Shown here: positions 19,169 through 27,564 of the stretch, piece by piece
How positions within the stretch are numbered: position 1 is the stretch's first letter
Layout: every line of letters begins with the position of its first letter
DNA from: Clostridium sp. UBA2485
Lineage (GTDB): Bacteria > Bacillota > Clostridia > Clostridiales > Clostridiaceae
Assembly: GCF_002341865.1 (NCBI RefSeq)
Contig: NZ_DDOV01000031.1
Coordinates: forward strand, 12,830-76,829
DNA length: 64,000 nt
Reading direction: 5' to 3'
Made by a program: the position numbers and the translations under genes
Notes under the pieces: generated by a model
Told to the model about the DNA's origin: nothing
Database searches by the model: none
The model's input: the letters and a program-made list of their open reading frames with translations, nothing else

Positions 19169-19726
19169 ATGGAAAAAAGAGTTACCATGCCATTAACTGA
19201 AGAAAAAGTTAAAGACTTAAAAGCAGGTGATAGCGTTTTACTTTCTGGAACAATATATACAGCAAGAGATGCTGCACATAAAAGATTAGTTGATTTAATA
19301 GATAAAGGTGAAGAACTACCTATAGATGTTAAGGATAGTGTCATATATTATGTTGGACCAACACCAGCGAAACCAGGGATGGCAATAGGTTCAGCAGGTC
19401 CTACTACAAGCTATAGAATGGATGCATATACTCCACAGCTTTTAGAAAAGGGCTTAAGAGGAATGGTAGGGAAAGGCTTACGTTCTCAAGAAGTTATAGA
19501 TTCAATGATTAAAAATGGTGCTGTTTACTTTGCTGCTATTGGTGGTGCAGCAGCACTTATAGCTAAATGTGTAAAATCTGCAGAAATTATTACTTATGAA
19601 GATTTAGGTGCAGAAGCTATAAGAAAACTTGAAGTAGAGGACCTACCGTTAGTAGTTGTTATTGATAGCGAAGGAAATAACCTTTACGAAATAGGTAAAG
19701 AGGCATATTTAAATAGTTTGAGGTGA
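19169..19726 (+). CDS. Mesaconase (class I fumarase-type hydro-lyase), beta subunit
   Basis: A 185-residue partner of the preceding subunit, TtdB type. It carries AGDSVLLSGTIYTARDAAHKRL near the start, PAKPGMAIGSAGPTTSYRMDAYTP in the middle and GKGLRSQEVIDSMIKNGAVYFAAIGGAAALIAK, the substrate-binding half of class I fumarases. A 19-base gap and the strong AAGGGGGG site indicate co-translation at a level matched to the alpha subunit. It ends 4 bases before citD, tying the hydration step to the lyase. Confidence 0.88.
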   Translation: MEKRVTMPLTEEKVKDLKAGDSVLLSGTIYTARDAAHKRLVDLIDKGEELPIDVKDSVIYYVGPTPAKPGMAIGSAGPTTSYRMDAYTPQLLEKGLRGMVGKGLRSQEVIDSMIKNGAVYFAAIGGAAALIAKCVKSAEIITYEDLGAEAIRKLEVEDLPLVVVIDSEGNNLYEIGKEAYLNSLR

Positions 19727-19730
19727 TAGT

Positions 19731-19994
19731 ATGGAAATCAAGAAAATTGCAAAAGCAGGAACACTAGAATCTAATGACATTTATATAATGGTTATGCCAA
19801 ATGATGAAGGTGGGATAGAATTAGACCTTGAAAGTATAGTTATAAAACAATTTGGTGATGAAATAAGAAAAGCTATACTAGATACACTAAATGATTTAGG
19901 TGTAGAAAAAGCTATAGTTAAGGCTCAAGATAAAGGAGCATTAGATTATACTATAAAAGCTAGAGTAGAAACTGCTGTTAAAAGAGCACAGTAA
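19731..19994 (+). CDS. citD: Citramalate lyase acyl carrier protein (gamma subunit)
   Basis: An 87-residue CitD-type acyl carrier protein. Ser14 in AGTLESNDI is the predicted attachment point of the triphosphoribosyl-dephospho-CoA arm. The bulk of the protein (MPNDEGGIELDLESIVIKQFG, AIVKAQDKGALDYTIKARVETAV) is standard. It is shared by citrate and citramalate lyases. Citramalate is inferred as the substrate from the preceding pathway genes. The arm is made by CitG and CitX, encoded at 29-30.4 kb. Confidence 0.93.
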   Translation: MEIKKIAKAGTLESNDIYIMVMPNDEGGIELDLESIVIKQFGDEIRKAILDTLNDLGVEKAIVKAQDKGALDYTIKARVETAVKRAQ

Positions 19995-20008
19995 TAGAGG
20001 TGAATACT

Positions 20009-20881
20009 ATGAAAAAATTAAGAAGAACTATGCTTTTTATGCCTGGTAATAATCCAGGAATGCTTCAAAATGCAGGGATTCTTGGAGCTGATTCTATTAT
20101 ATTAGATTTAGAAGATGCTGTTAGCCTTACAGAAAAGGATAGTGCAAGAATACTTGTTAGAGAAGCTATAAAAAATGTAGATTATAGCAATGTTGAAGTT
20201 GTGGTAAGGATTAACCCTCTTTCAACAGAATATGCTAATGAAGATATAGATGTAATTGCAAGAGTTAAACCAGACGCATTGATGGTGCCTAAAGCTACAG
20301 AAGAGGAACTTGAAGAAATAGATAGAAGACTTACTAAAATAGAAAATGAAGAAGGTTTTGAAGCTAAATCTATAAAATTATTACCAATAGTAGAATCAGC
20401 TTATGGTGTAGAAAATGTTTATACTATAATAAAGGCTTCAGATAGAGTTGTAGGAGTTTTACTTGGAGGAGAAGATTATACTTCAGATATGGGTATTAAG
20501 AGAACTAAAGTTGGAGAAGAGATCTTCTACGCAAGAAATAGAGTTGCTATAGCTTGCAGGGCAATGAGAGTGGACTCTATAGATACTCCATTTACAGATA
20601 CTAATGATAGTGAAGGATTACTAGCAGACACAACCAAGGCTAAATCTCTTGGAATGACAGGTAAAGCATCTATAAATCCAAGACAAATAGATGGAATTCA
20701 TTCAGTATTTGCACCTACTGCAGCAGAAATAAGACATGCAGAAAGAGTTTTAGAGGCTATGGAAGAAGCAGAAAAAGAAGGTAAGGGAGTATTCTCATTA
20801 GATGGAAAAATGGTAGATGCTCCAATCATCAATAGAGCTAAGACTACAGTAGAATTAGCAAAAGTTTTAGGACTTATTTAA
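20009..20881 (+). CDS. citE: Citramalate lyase beta subunit (citramalyl-ACP lyase)
   Basis: A 290-residue CitE-type TIM barrel: RRTMLFMPGNNPGML, DSIILDLEDAVSLTEKDSAR, VVVRINPLSTEYA, LLPIVESAYGVENVY, GVLLGGEDYTSDMG and SINPRQIDGIHSVF. It cleaves citramalyl-ACP to pyruvate and acetyl-ACP using magnesium bound by the conserved Glu/Asp. The frame is open from a GTG at 20000. The ATG at 20009 is preferred because AGAGGTG then sits at normal distance. Confidence 0.93.
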   Translation: MKKLRRTMLFMPGNNPGMLQNAGILGADSIILDLEDAVSLTEKDSARILVREAIKNVDYSNVEVVVRINPLSTEYANEDIDVIARVKPDALMVPKATEEELEEIDRRLTKIENEEGFEAKSIKLLPIVESAYGVENVYTIIKASDRVVGVLLGGEDYTSDMGIKRTKVGEEIFYARNRVAIACRAMRVDSIDTPFTDTNDSEGLLADTTKAKSLGMTGKASINPRQIDGIHSVFAPTAAEIRHAERVLEAMEEAEKEGKGVFSLDGKMVDAPIINRAKTTVELAKVLGLI

Positions 20882-20907
20882 TAAAGGTTAAATATTGAGG
20901 TGATAAA

Positions 20908-22446
20908 ATGAAGAACGTATTAGGACGTGAACTTCCAAGCTTTATAGAAGGATATGGTGAGGTTATACCTTTTGAAGGTGCCTTTAAAAAAGCTGGAGAA
21001 AAGAAAAAGGCTACAGTAAATATAAAATCTGTAACTCCAATGGATGAAAAGCTTGTAGATAGTATAGAAGAAGTTTTAGATAAAATTAATATAAAAGATG
21101 GAATGACAATATCTTTTCACCATCATTTAAGAAATGGTGATTATGTTTTAAATACAGTAGTAGAAGCTATTGCTAAAAGAGGAATTAAGGATTTAGGGAT
21201 AGCAGCAAGTTCAATATTCCCAATACATGCGCCACTTGTAAAATATATGGAAAGTGGAGTAGTTACAAGAATTGCTGCAAACTATATATCAGGTCCAGTA
21301 GCAAAAGCTATATCAGAAGGAAAATTAAAGTATCCAGCAGTAATGCATAGTCATGGCGGAAGAGCAAGAGCGATTGAAAGTGGAGATTTGCATATAGATG
21401 TTGCTTTTGTAGCTGCACCCGCTTGTGATAGCTATGGAAATATTAATGGATTATATGGAAAGTCAGCTTGTGGAGCACTTGGATATGCAGTAGCAGATGC
21501 AGAAGGTGCCGATAAAGTTGTAGCAATTACAGATAACTTAGTGCCATATCCAAACTGTCCAATAGAAATAAGTCAGATTTATGTTGACTATGTAGTGAAA
21601 GTAGAGTCTATAGGAGATCCAGCAGGAATAGTTTCAGGTACAACTCAAATAACTAAAGATCCGGTTGGACTTAAAATAGCTAAAATGGCACTAGATACAA
21701 TGATAGCATCAGGTCTTGTTAAAGACGGAATGAGCTTCCAAACTGGAGCTGGTGGAATATCTTTAGCTGTTGCAGCAGAACTTAGAGAATTTATGAAAAA
21801 AGAAGATATAAAAGGAAGCTTTGCATCTGGTGGTATAACTGGATATATAGTAGACATGTATAGAGAAGGATTATTTAAAAATCTATTTGATGTTCAATGC
21901 TTTGACTTAAAAGCTGTTGAATCTTATTCCTCAACTCATGAGCATATGAGAATGTCAGCATCTATGTATGGAAATCCAGATAACAAAGGTGCTGTTGTAA
22001 ATAACTTAGATATAGTTATCTTAGGTGCAACAGAGATAGATACAAACTTTAATACAAACGTAACAACAGCTTCTGATGGAATTATCATGGGAGGTTCAGG
22101 TGGACATAGTGATACAGCTGCAGGAGCAAAATTAACTATAATAGTTACTAAGCTTACAAAAGCTAGACTTCCAATTATAAAAGATAGTGTTACAACAGTA
22201 ACAACTCCTGGGGAAAGTATAGATGTTATAGTAACAGAAAGAGGAATAGCTGTTAATCCAAGAAGAACAGACTTAATTGAAAAATTAAAAAGTACTAATC
22301 TTCCTGTTATGACAATAGAAGAATTAAAGGCTATAGCAGAAAAAATGACTGGAACACCTAAATCAATAGAGTTATCTGATAAAGTAGTTGCAGTAGTAGA
22401 ATATAGAGATGGTTCAGTTATAGATGTAGTAAAAAAACCACTATAA
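20908..22446 (+). CDS. citF: Citramalate lyase alpha subunit (citramalate:acetyl-ACP transferase)
   Basis: A 512-residue CitF-type CoA-transferase-fold protein. It swaps acetyl for citramalyl on the carrier protein. Seen motifs include MTISFHHHLRNGDYVLN, VMHSHGGRARAIESGDLHIDVAFVAAPACDSYGN, SFQTGAGGISLAVAAELRE and GGSGGHSDTAAGAKLTIIV. This completes the five-protein lyase core (D, E, F) needed to release acetate and pyruvate. It is the last gene of the catabolic run and is followed by a strong terminator. Citrate lyase is the alternative reading. Confidence 0.93.
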   Translation: MKNVLGRELPSFIEGYGEVIPFEGAFKKAGEKKKATVNIKSVTPMDEKLVDSIEEVLDKINIKDGMTISFHHHLRNGDYVLNTVVEAIAKRGIKDLGIAASSIFPIHAPLVKYMESGVVTRIAANYISGPVAKAISEGKLKYPAVMHSHGGRARAIESGDLHIDVAFVAAPACDSYGNINGLYGKSACGALGYAVADAEGADKVVAITDNLVPYPNCPIEISQIYVDYVVKVESIGDPAGIVSGTTQITKDPVGLKIAKMALDTMIASGLVKDGMSFQTGAGGISLAVAAELREFMKKEDIKGSFASGGITGYIVDMYREGLFKNLFDVQCFDLKAVESYSSTHEHMRMSASMYGNPDNKGAVVNNLDIVILGATEIDTNFNTNVTTASDGIIMGGSGGHSDTAAGAKLTIIVTKLTKARLPIIKDSVTTVTTPGESIDVIVTERGIAVNPRRTDLIEKLKSTNLPVMTIEELKAIAEKMTGTPKSIELSDKVVAVVEYRDGSVIDVVKKPL

Positions 22447-22475
22447 CTCATTTTAAACAAAATATTTAAATAGAA

Positions 22476-22512
22476 GGCATAGAATAATCAATATTATTCT
22501 ATGTCTTTTTTA
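22476..22512 (+). terminator. Terminator after citF
   Basis: GCATAGAATAAT (22477-22488) pairs with ATTATTCTATGT (22493-22504, one G-U), loop CAAT, then CTTTTTTATT. It ends the glutamate catabolic unit. Confidence 0.88.
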
Positions 22513-22590
22513 TTATATGAAGATATGAGTTATATAAAACTAAAAAAATATAGCATTCTTTAAAAGTTAAATTTAAAAAACTCTTTAAAA

Positions 22591-23754
22591 TTAGTATTTA
22601 TCAATGATTTTAATAGTCTTATTTATTGCATTAATAGAGTAACTTATATCCTCTATGGTGGTGAAGTGAGAAAAGCTAAATCTTACAGTTCCATTAGGGA
22701 AAGTTCCTAATGTTTTATGGGCAGAAGGAGCACAGTGTAATCCACTTCTAGTAGAAATTCCATAATTTTTGTTTAAATAATGAGAAACTATACCATTATC
22801 TCTATTTAAAAAATCTAAAGATACCACTGCAGTTCTATTTTTATTATCTTTTATACCTATAATTTTTATTTCACTTAGATTATGTATCTCTTTTAAAAAT
22901 TTACTAGTAATTTGTAGTTCCTTTTCTCTTATTGAAGATATACCCTCTTTTAATATGTACTTTAAAGAAGTATTTAAGCCATATATTCCAGGAATATTTG
23001 GTGTTCCAGATTCAAATTTATCTGGCATATATTCAGGTTGAGTTTCTAGTTCTGAAAGACTACCTGTACCACCTTCAATTATAGGAGAAGCATTATGAGC
23101 CAGCTCAGAACTTATCAAAAAACCTCCAATTCCTTGAGGACCTAGTAATCCTTTATGACCAGTAAAGGCTATTGCACTGGCATTTAGCTCATAAAAATCT
23201 ATATCTAAGAATCCAGCAGATTGAGCTCCATCAATTATAAAAAATAAGTTATGTTTCTTACAAATTTCACCTATACTTTTTAATGGCAAAATTGTTCCAC
23301 ATACATTAGAAGCATGAGTCATAATTATAGCTTTAGTATTTGTTTTTATAAGAGAACTTAATTTATCTAAGTAAAGATTACCATCACTATCACAAGGACA
23401 TTTAGAAAATTCTACTCCAATATTAACTAAAGAAGAAAGTGGCCTCATAACAGCATTGTGCTCCAATGATGAAACTATAACATGATCTCCATTTTTTAAC
23501 AATCCTTTTAAAAGCATGTTCAAACTAGTGGTAATGTTAGAAGTAAATATAACATTTTCTGGCTTATCAAAATTAAACAATGAACATAGGAGTTCTCTAG
23601 TTTCAAAAGCTATGTTTTCCGCCTCTAATGATTTAGAATAAACTCCTCTATTTATGTTACAACCTATATTTAAAATATAGTTGCTCATGCTTTCAGCCAC
23701 TCCTGGAGCTTTAGGAAAGGAAGTAGCTGCATTGTCCATATAAAATGTTTTCAT
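22591..23754 (-). CDS. Cysteine desulfurase-like aminotransferase class V
   Basis: A 387-residue PLP enzyme: MKTFYMDNAATSFPKAPGV at the start, HxxNVCG and IDGAQSAGFLDID in the middle, the PLP lysine in TGHKGLLGPQG, and an active-site cysteine in RSGLHCAP. The ATG at 23754 is chosen because AAGGAGGAT sits just upstream; the frame extends 14 codons further. The sequence resembles the cysteine desulfurase subfamily found beside selenium-handling genes. It is divergent from yedE across a 149-base gap. It probably mobilises sulfur or selenium from cysteine or selenocysteine. Confidence 0.85.
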   Translation of the reverse strand: MKTFYMDNAATSFPKAPGVAESMSNYILNIGCNINRGVYSKSLEAENIAFETRELLCSLFNFDKPENVIFTSNITTSLNMLLKGLLKNGDHVIVSSLEHNAVMRPLSSLVNIGVEFSKCPCDSDGNLYLDKLSSLIKTNTKAIIMTHASNVCGTILPLKSIGEICKKHNLFFIIDGAQSAGFLDIDFYELNASAIAFTGHKGLLGPQGIGGFLISSELAHNASPIIEGGTGSLSELETQPEYMPDKFESGTPNIPGIYGLNTSLKYILKEGISSIREKELQITSKFLKEIHNLSEIKIIGIKDNKNRTAVVSLDFLNRDNGIVSHYLNKNYGISTRSGLHCAPSAHKTLGTFPNGTVRFSFSHFTTIEDISYSINAINKTIKIIDKY

Positions 23755-23903
23755 ATAATCCTCCTTAACAATTATTAGTATTAGAAATAGATACATGAAT
23801 GTCTATATAATAATATAATTTTACTGGGTTATACTTATTTGTTAAAATTTACTTAAGGAATCGTCATAATTAATAATAACAAAATTAGGGGGAGGAGTAA
23901 ATT

Positions 23904-24992
23904 ATGAAAGGAAAAAAAGGTATAATCCTTGGAGGAGCTATCATTGGTTTACTAGCAGTTATATCAGTTTACTTTGGTAATCCAAAGAATATGGGAATTT
24001 GTATTGCTTGCTTTATAAGGGATACTGCTGGAGCACTTGGATTACATAACACTGGTATTGTACAGTATGCAAGACCTGAAATAATGGGCATGATATTAGG
24101 GGCGTTTTTAATTTCCTTTTTTACTAAAGAATTTAGTTCTAGAGGAGGCTCTTCACCATTTATAAGGTTTATCTTAGGATTTATGGTGATGGTAGGAGCA
24201 TTAGTATTTTTAGGTTGTCCTACTAGAATGGTTTTAAGATTAGCAGGTGGAGATTTAAATGCTATTTTCGGAATAGCAGGATTTACTGTAGGGATATTAA
24301 TAGGAATATTCTTCTTAAATAGAGGATTTAGCTTAAAGAGGAACTACAAACAAACTAAAATAGAGGGATTTGTATTCCCAATAATTAATATTGGATTATT
24401 TGCTTTAGTTGCAACTTATTCAGGACTTTTAATATTTTCAAAAGAAGGTCCTGGCTCTATGCATACTCCAATATTATTAGCACTAGTTATAGGTTTAATA
24501 GTAGGTGTAATATGTCAGAGAACAAGAATATGTATGGTTGGAGGAATAAGAGATTTAGTTTTATTTAAAGATTCTTATCTAATATGGGGTTTTATAGCTA
24601 TATTTGTTGCAGCGCTAATAGGAAATATAATGCTAGGAAATTTTAATCTTGGTTTTGTAGATCAACCAATAGCACATACTGATGGATTATGGAACTTTAT
24701 GGGCATGGTAGTAGCTGGATGGGGATCAGTACTTCTAGGGGGATGTCCTATGAGACAGCTCATATTAGCAGGAGAAGGAAATATTGATTCAGTTATAACA
24801 ATATTAGGTATGCTTGTTGGAGCAGCTTTTAGTCACAATTTTAAACTTGCTTCAAGTGCTAAAGGAGCTACTGTAAATGGTCAAATAGCAACTATACTAT
24901 TTATGATAGTTTTATTAGCTATTTCTTATTTGAGTATAGATAAAAGCTTTAACTTAAAGAAGAAAGGAGATGTAAGTGTTGGTCAAAATTGA
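23904..24992 (+). CDS. yedE: YedE-type membrane transporter (selenium/sulfur)
   Basis: A 362-residue protein with about ten hydrophobic segments, of the YeeE/YedE family. Conserved cysteine motifs line the presumed path: GICIACFIRD, FLGCPTRM, CQRTRICMVGG and LGGCPMRQLI. The related YeeE (TsuA) imports thiosulfate; the YedE branch is associated with selenium metabolism from gene neighbourhoods. The GNPKNMGICIACFIRD segment favours the YedE branch. A GGGGGAGG site precedes the ATG. Its last 17 bases overlap the next gene. Confidence 0.85.
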   Translation: MKGKKGIILGGAIIGLLAVISVYFGNPKNMGICIACFIRDTAGALGLHNTGIVQYARPEIMGMILGAFLISFFTKEFSSRGGSSPFIRFILGFMVMVGALVFLGCPTRMVLRLAGGDLNAIFGIAGFTVGILIGIFFLNRGFSLKRNYKQTKIEGFVFPIINIGLFALVATYSGLLIFSKEGPGSMHTPILLALVIGLIVGVICQRTRICMVGGIRDLVLFKDSYLIWGFIAIFVAALIGNIMLGNFNLGFVDQPIAHTDGLWNFMGMVVAGWGSVLLGGCPMRQLILAGEGNIDSVITILGMLVGAAFSHNFKLASSAKGATVNGQIATILFMIVLLAISYLSIDKSFNLKKKGDVSVGQN

Positions 24993-25185
24993 TGCTAGAG
25001 GAATGTCATGCCCTGAGCCAGTGTTAATGACTAAAAAGGCACTAGAAGAAAATAAAAATGGAGCTAGTGTATTGGTAGATAACAATACAGCTTGTGGAAA
25101 TGTAGAGAGATTTATGAAGAATGCAGGTTATAATGTTTCAATTGAAAATGTAGGAGAAGATTTCTTACTAACTGCTAAAAAATAA
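24976..25185 (+). CDS. TusA/YedF-like sulfur carrier protein
   Basis: A 69-residue TusA-fold protein, starting with GTG at 24976 (or TTG at 24979) behind AAAGGAGA. The motif DARGMSCPEPVL holds the single active cysteine that carries a persulfide or perselenide. Selenium-linked YedF proteins usually have a second domain of about 120 residues. Here only the TusA half is present, which is a noteworthy difference and makes it resemble YeeD/TsuB. It overlaps yedE, implying coupled synthesis. Confidence 0.85.
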   Translation: MLVKIDARGMSCPEPVLMTKKALEENKNGASVLVDNNTACGNVERFMKNAGYNVSIENVGEDFLLTAKK

Positions 25186-25186
25186 T

Positions 25187-25423
25187 ATGGATTATATAGC
25201 TACGTTTTACACTCATTCAGGAGCTATAAAATTTAATAGATTTCTATTAAAAAATAATATATCAAATGAAACATTACCTGTACCTAGACAATTGAGTTCA
25301 AATTGTGGAATTGGAGTTAGCTTTTCGTATGAAAATAATGTAGAAAATATTTTTACTGATGATATGGAAAAATTGTACTTATGTAATAAGGATAAATTTA
25401 AACTTATAAAAACTTTTGAATGA
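25187..25423 (+). CDS. DUF3343-family small protein
   Basis: A 78-residue protein beginning one base after the TusA-like stop. It has the family pattern of a putative Se/S-binding protein: FYTHSGAIKFNRFL, PVPRQLSSNCGIGVSFSYEN. DUF3343 proteins are encoded next to YedE and YedF in clostridia and co-occur with SelD and selenium-dependent molybdenum hydroxylases. The conserved Cys in SSNCGIGV is the only cysteine apart from one near the end. Its function is not established. Confidence 0.8.
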   Translation: MDYIATFYTHSGAIKFNRFLLKNNISNETLPVPRQLSSNCGIGVSFSYENNVENIFTDDMEKLYLCNKDKFKLIKTFE

Positions 25424-25443
25424 TAGTGATTAAATAATAAAAA

Positions 25444-25473
25444 TCCTAGAGAATTAAGATTCTTTAGGACTTT
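25444..25473. terminator. Terminator after DUF3343 gene
   Basis: TCCTAGAGAAT (25445-25455) pairs with ATTCTTTAGGA (25459-25469, one G-U) with a short loop, followed by CTTTTATTT. It also faces the end of the broken acetyltransferase on the other strand. Confidence 0.75.
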
Positions 25474-25496
25474 TATTTGTACTGATATTTTTAGCT

Positions 25497-25853
25497 CTAA
25501 AATTCAACCATTAAATAATCATCATAAAAATCAAATCCAAGAGATTTATAAGCCTTTACTGCTGGTACATTAGCATTGCTAACCATTAAAGTAGGAATCT
25601 TTTCTCTAGCTATTATGTTGTCACAAATTTTAGAAACCATAGCTTTAGCATACCCATTGCCTCTAACTTCTGGAAGAGTAAATACCCCGCCAATCTGACT
25701 TATGTTTTTAGTATAGGCTTAAATGACAGCATGAGCTAATATTCCACTATTTTTAGCAAAAACTAATTCATCTTCCTCTTCACCACGACAATTTATAATA
25801 TTTAAAATATCTTCTCTTGTAATATCCTTTTTACTCTGAATTTTATAAAAATT
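25497..25853 (-). pseudogene. GNAT acetyltransferase, truncated and with an in-frame stop
   Basis: On the minus strand the sequence reads ...SKKDITREDILNIINCRGEEEDELVFAKNSGILAHAVI, stop, then AYTKNISQIGGVFTLPEVRGNGYAKAMVSKICDNI, ending SNANVPAVKAYKSLGFDFYDDYLMVEF. The acetyl-CoA loop (RGNGYAK) is intact, but a TAA codon (complement of 25719-25721) interrupts the frame. The amino-terminal third of a normal GNAT protein is missing, with a short palindromic AT tract (about 25850-25880) where it should continue. A dead gene. Confidence 0.85.
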
Positions 25854-25922
25854 AATTATAAAAATTAATTTTTATAATTAAATAAGCCTAATCAACTACT
25901 GATTAGTCTTATTTAATGTCAA

Positions 25923-26615
25923 TTATATGCTATATCTTCCTCTTTTTCTTTTATATAAAAGAAAACCTATTACCATCATTAACAATAGTGCTGTACCATA
26001 GTATACTCCAATACCAATGGCAGCTTTAATGAAGAAAATTTCTGGTAGCATTTGAATTAAAACCTCTGTTTCTGGATCCAATAGCCATAAATCATTGGTA
26101 AAAAATATTTCATGGAAATAAGTAAAGTACTGGGTAAAATCACTTTGTATTAAAATTACCAAAATTAATAGTAAAGATAAATTTATACCCACAGTAATCA
26201 TCAGTGTTTTACCAAGATAAAATGGATTTAAAGCTTTCATTCTAAATAAAATTAATAAAGTTACAATTGCTACAATGGCAGATACCATTTTTATCCATTG
26301 ACTAAGTTTAAAAAGGGCTTTTACATCTATCATATGTAAAATTTCACGTTCTCCATAAACCGGCCTTAGTTCACCTTTTATTACTGCTGTAGTATCCAAT
26401 TTTGCTCTATCATCTTTTAAATATTTAATTAAATCTTTAGCTACATGACGAAGATTTTCTTCATCCATATTTGTAACAGCCTCAATATTATTTTCTTTAA
26501 AAGAATTCATATAGTAATTCATATCAAAGCTTTTTATATGAATAGAAGTAGTTAGTATGAATAGCGAAAGACTTAGTCCTAATAAAAAATATAGGAGTAC
26601 TTTAATTTTTTTCAT
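25923..26615 (-). CDS. DUF1461 / TIGR01906-type integral membrane protein
   Basis: A 230-residue protein with a hydrophobic amino-terminal segment (about 6-25), a 90-residue outside loop, and three carboxy-terminal transmembrane segments (about 110-127, 138-157 and 199-220). The loop contains LRHVAKDLIKYLKDD and GEREILHMIDVKALF. This pattern (HMxDV before the second helix) matches the DUF1461 family of clostridia and lactobacilli, of unknown role. An AGGAGG site sits 5 bases upstream of the ATG. It appears to be a single-gene unit. Confidence 0.8.
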   Translation of the reverse strand: MKKIKVLLYFLLGLSLSLFILTTSIHIKSFDMNYYMNSFKENNIEAVTNMDEENLRHVAKDLIKYLKDDRAKLDTTAVIKGELRPVYGEREILHMIDVKALFKLSQWIKMVSAIVAIVTLLILFRMKALNPFYLGKTLMITVGINLSLLLILVILIQSDFTQYFTYFHEIFFTNDLWLLDPETEVLIQMLPEIFFIKAAIGIGVYYGTALLLMMVIGFLLYKRKRGRYSI

Positions 26616-26715
26616 ACAATGCCTCCTTTGTGTATCTTATTATCATATGTTTTGTCTATTTTTCTATACAAGTATTATATATGAAAATTTATATTTATAC
26701 CACTAAAGGAAAAAG

Positions 26716-26798
26716 GGGACGGTTCATTATAATTTGCATAATTAAAGGAATCCTTTGAATAAGTATCTTAAATATTAATAAAAATAATGAACCGTCCC
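26716..26798. repeat. Long inverted repeat with GGGACGGTTC ends
   Basis: GGGACGGTTCATTAT (26716-26730) and ATAATGAACCGTCCC (26784-26798) are perfect 15-bp complements. The 53-base spacer has an inner AAAGGA/TCCTTT fold. GGGACGGTTC ends are known from REP-like and transposase-linked short elements in several Firmicutes. No transposase is present here. It lies in the 221-base gap between two divergent genes. Confidence 0.75.
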
Positions 26799-26836
26799 TT
26801 AACTATGATAAAATAATTAGTAAGGGGGTAAGTGTT

Positions 26837-27550
26837 ATGGGTAAAAAATTTAATTGTATGATTTGTGGAGAAGAATTGACATATTTAAATGAAAGTAAGG
26901 AAATGGAATGCTATTATTGTAAGAAAAAGATTCACTCTAATGCTAGTTGTAAACATGGGCATTATGTTTGCGATGACTGTCATAGTTTAGATGCCTTTGA
27001 AGTAATTAAGAATTATTGTATATCAAGCACAAGTGTTAATCCTGTAGAAATTGCAATGGATTTAATGAAACATCCATCTGTAAAAATGCATGGCCCAGAG
27101 CATCATTTCTTAGTTCCATCAGTATTACTAACAGCTTATTTAAATAAAACTTCTGAAAGAGAAAAACTGTCAAAATTACTTCAAGAGTGTGAAAAAAGAT
27201 CTAAAAATGTTTTAGGTGGATTTTGCGGATTTTATGGATGTTGTGGTGCAGCTGTAGGAACTGGTATTTTTATGAGTTTAATTTTAGGAGCAACACCTTT
27301 ATCAAAGGAAAAATGGGGACTATGTAATCTTATGACATCAAAAAGCTTAGAGGCTATAAGTTCCTTTGGTGGCCCAAGATGCTGTAAAAGGGACTCATTT
27401 TTAGCTATTGAAACATCTATTGATTTTATTAAAGAAAATTTAAATATAGAATTAGAAAAAAATAAAAATACATACTGTAATTACAGTAAAATAAATAGTG
27501 AATGTTTAAGAGAAAATTGTAAATTTTATAAGGTGCCTGAAATAAAATAA
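26837..27550 (+). CDS. Cys-rich protein, DUF5714-like
   Basis: A 237-residue soluble protein. Residues 6-50 hold a double zinc-binding region (CMICGEEL, CYYCKKK, CKHGHYVCDDC). A helical core follows with MHGPEHHFLVPSVLLTAYLN, then GGFCGFYGCCGAAVGTGIFMSLILGATPLS and a late GGPRCCKRDSFLAI. The pattern fits the DUF5714 family of anaerobes, whose function is unknown. The FCGFYGCCGAAVG and PRCCKR cysteines look like a metal or cluster site. A GGGGG site precedes the ATG. It is flanked by repeats on both sides and has no operon partner. Confidence 0.75.
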   Translation: MGKKFNCMICGEELTYLNESKEMECYYCKKKIHSNASCKHGHYVCDDCHSLDAFEVIKNYCISSTSVNPVEIAMDLMKHPSVKMHGPEHHFLVPSVLLTAYLNKTSEREKLSKLLQECEKRSKNVLGGFCGFYGCCGAAVGTGIFMSLILGATPLSKEKWGLCNLMTSKSLEAISSFGGPRCCKRDSFLAIETSIDFIKENLNIELEKNKNTYCNYSKINSECLRENCKFYKVPEIK

Positions 27551-27564
27551 GATACTACCTAAAT

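Noticed and set aside
21936..22460. 174-codon minus-strand open frame opposite citF
   Set aside because: Antisense of a strongly conserved gene; no ribosome site and it overlaps the citF terminator side without its own promoter.
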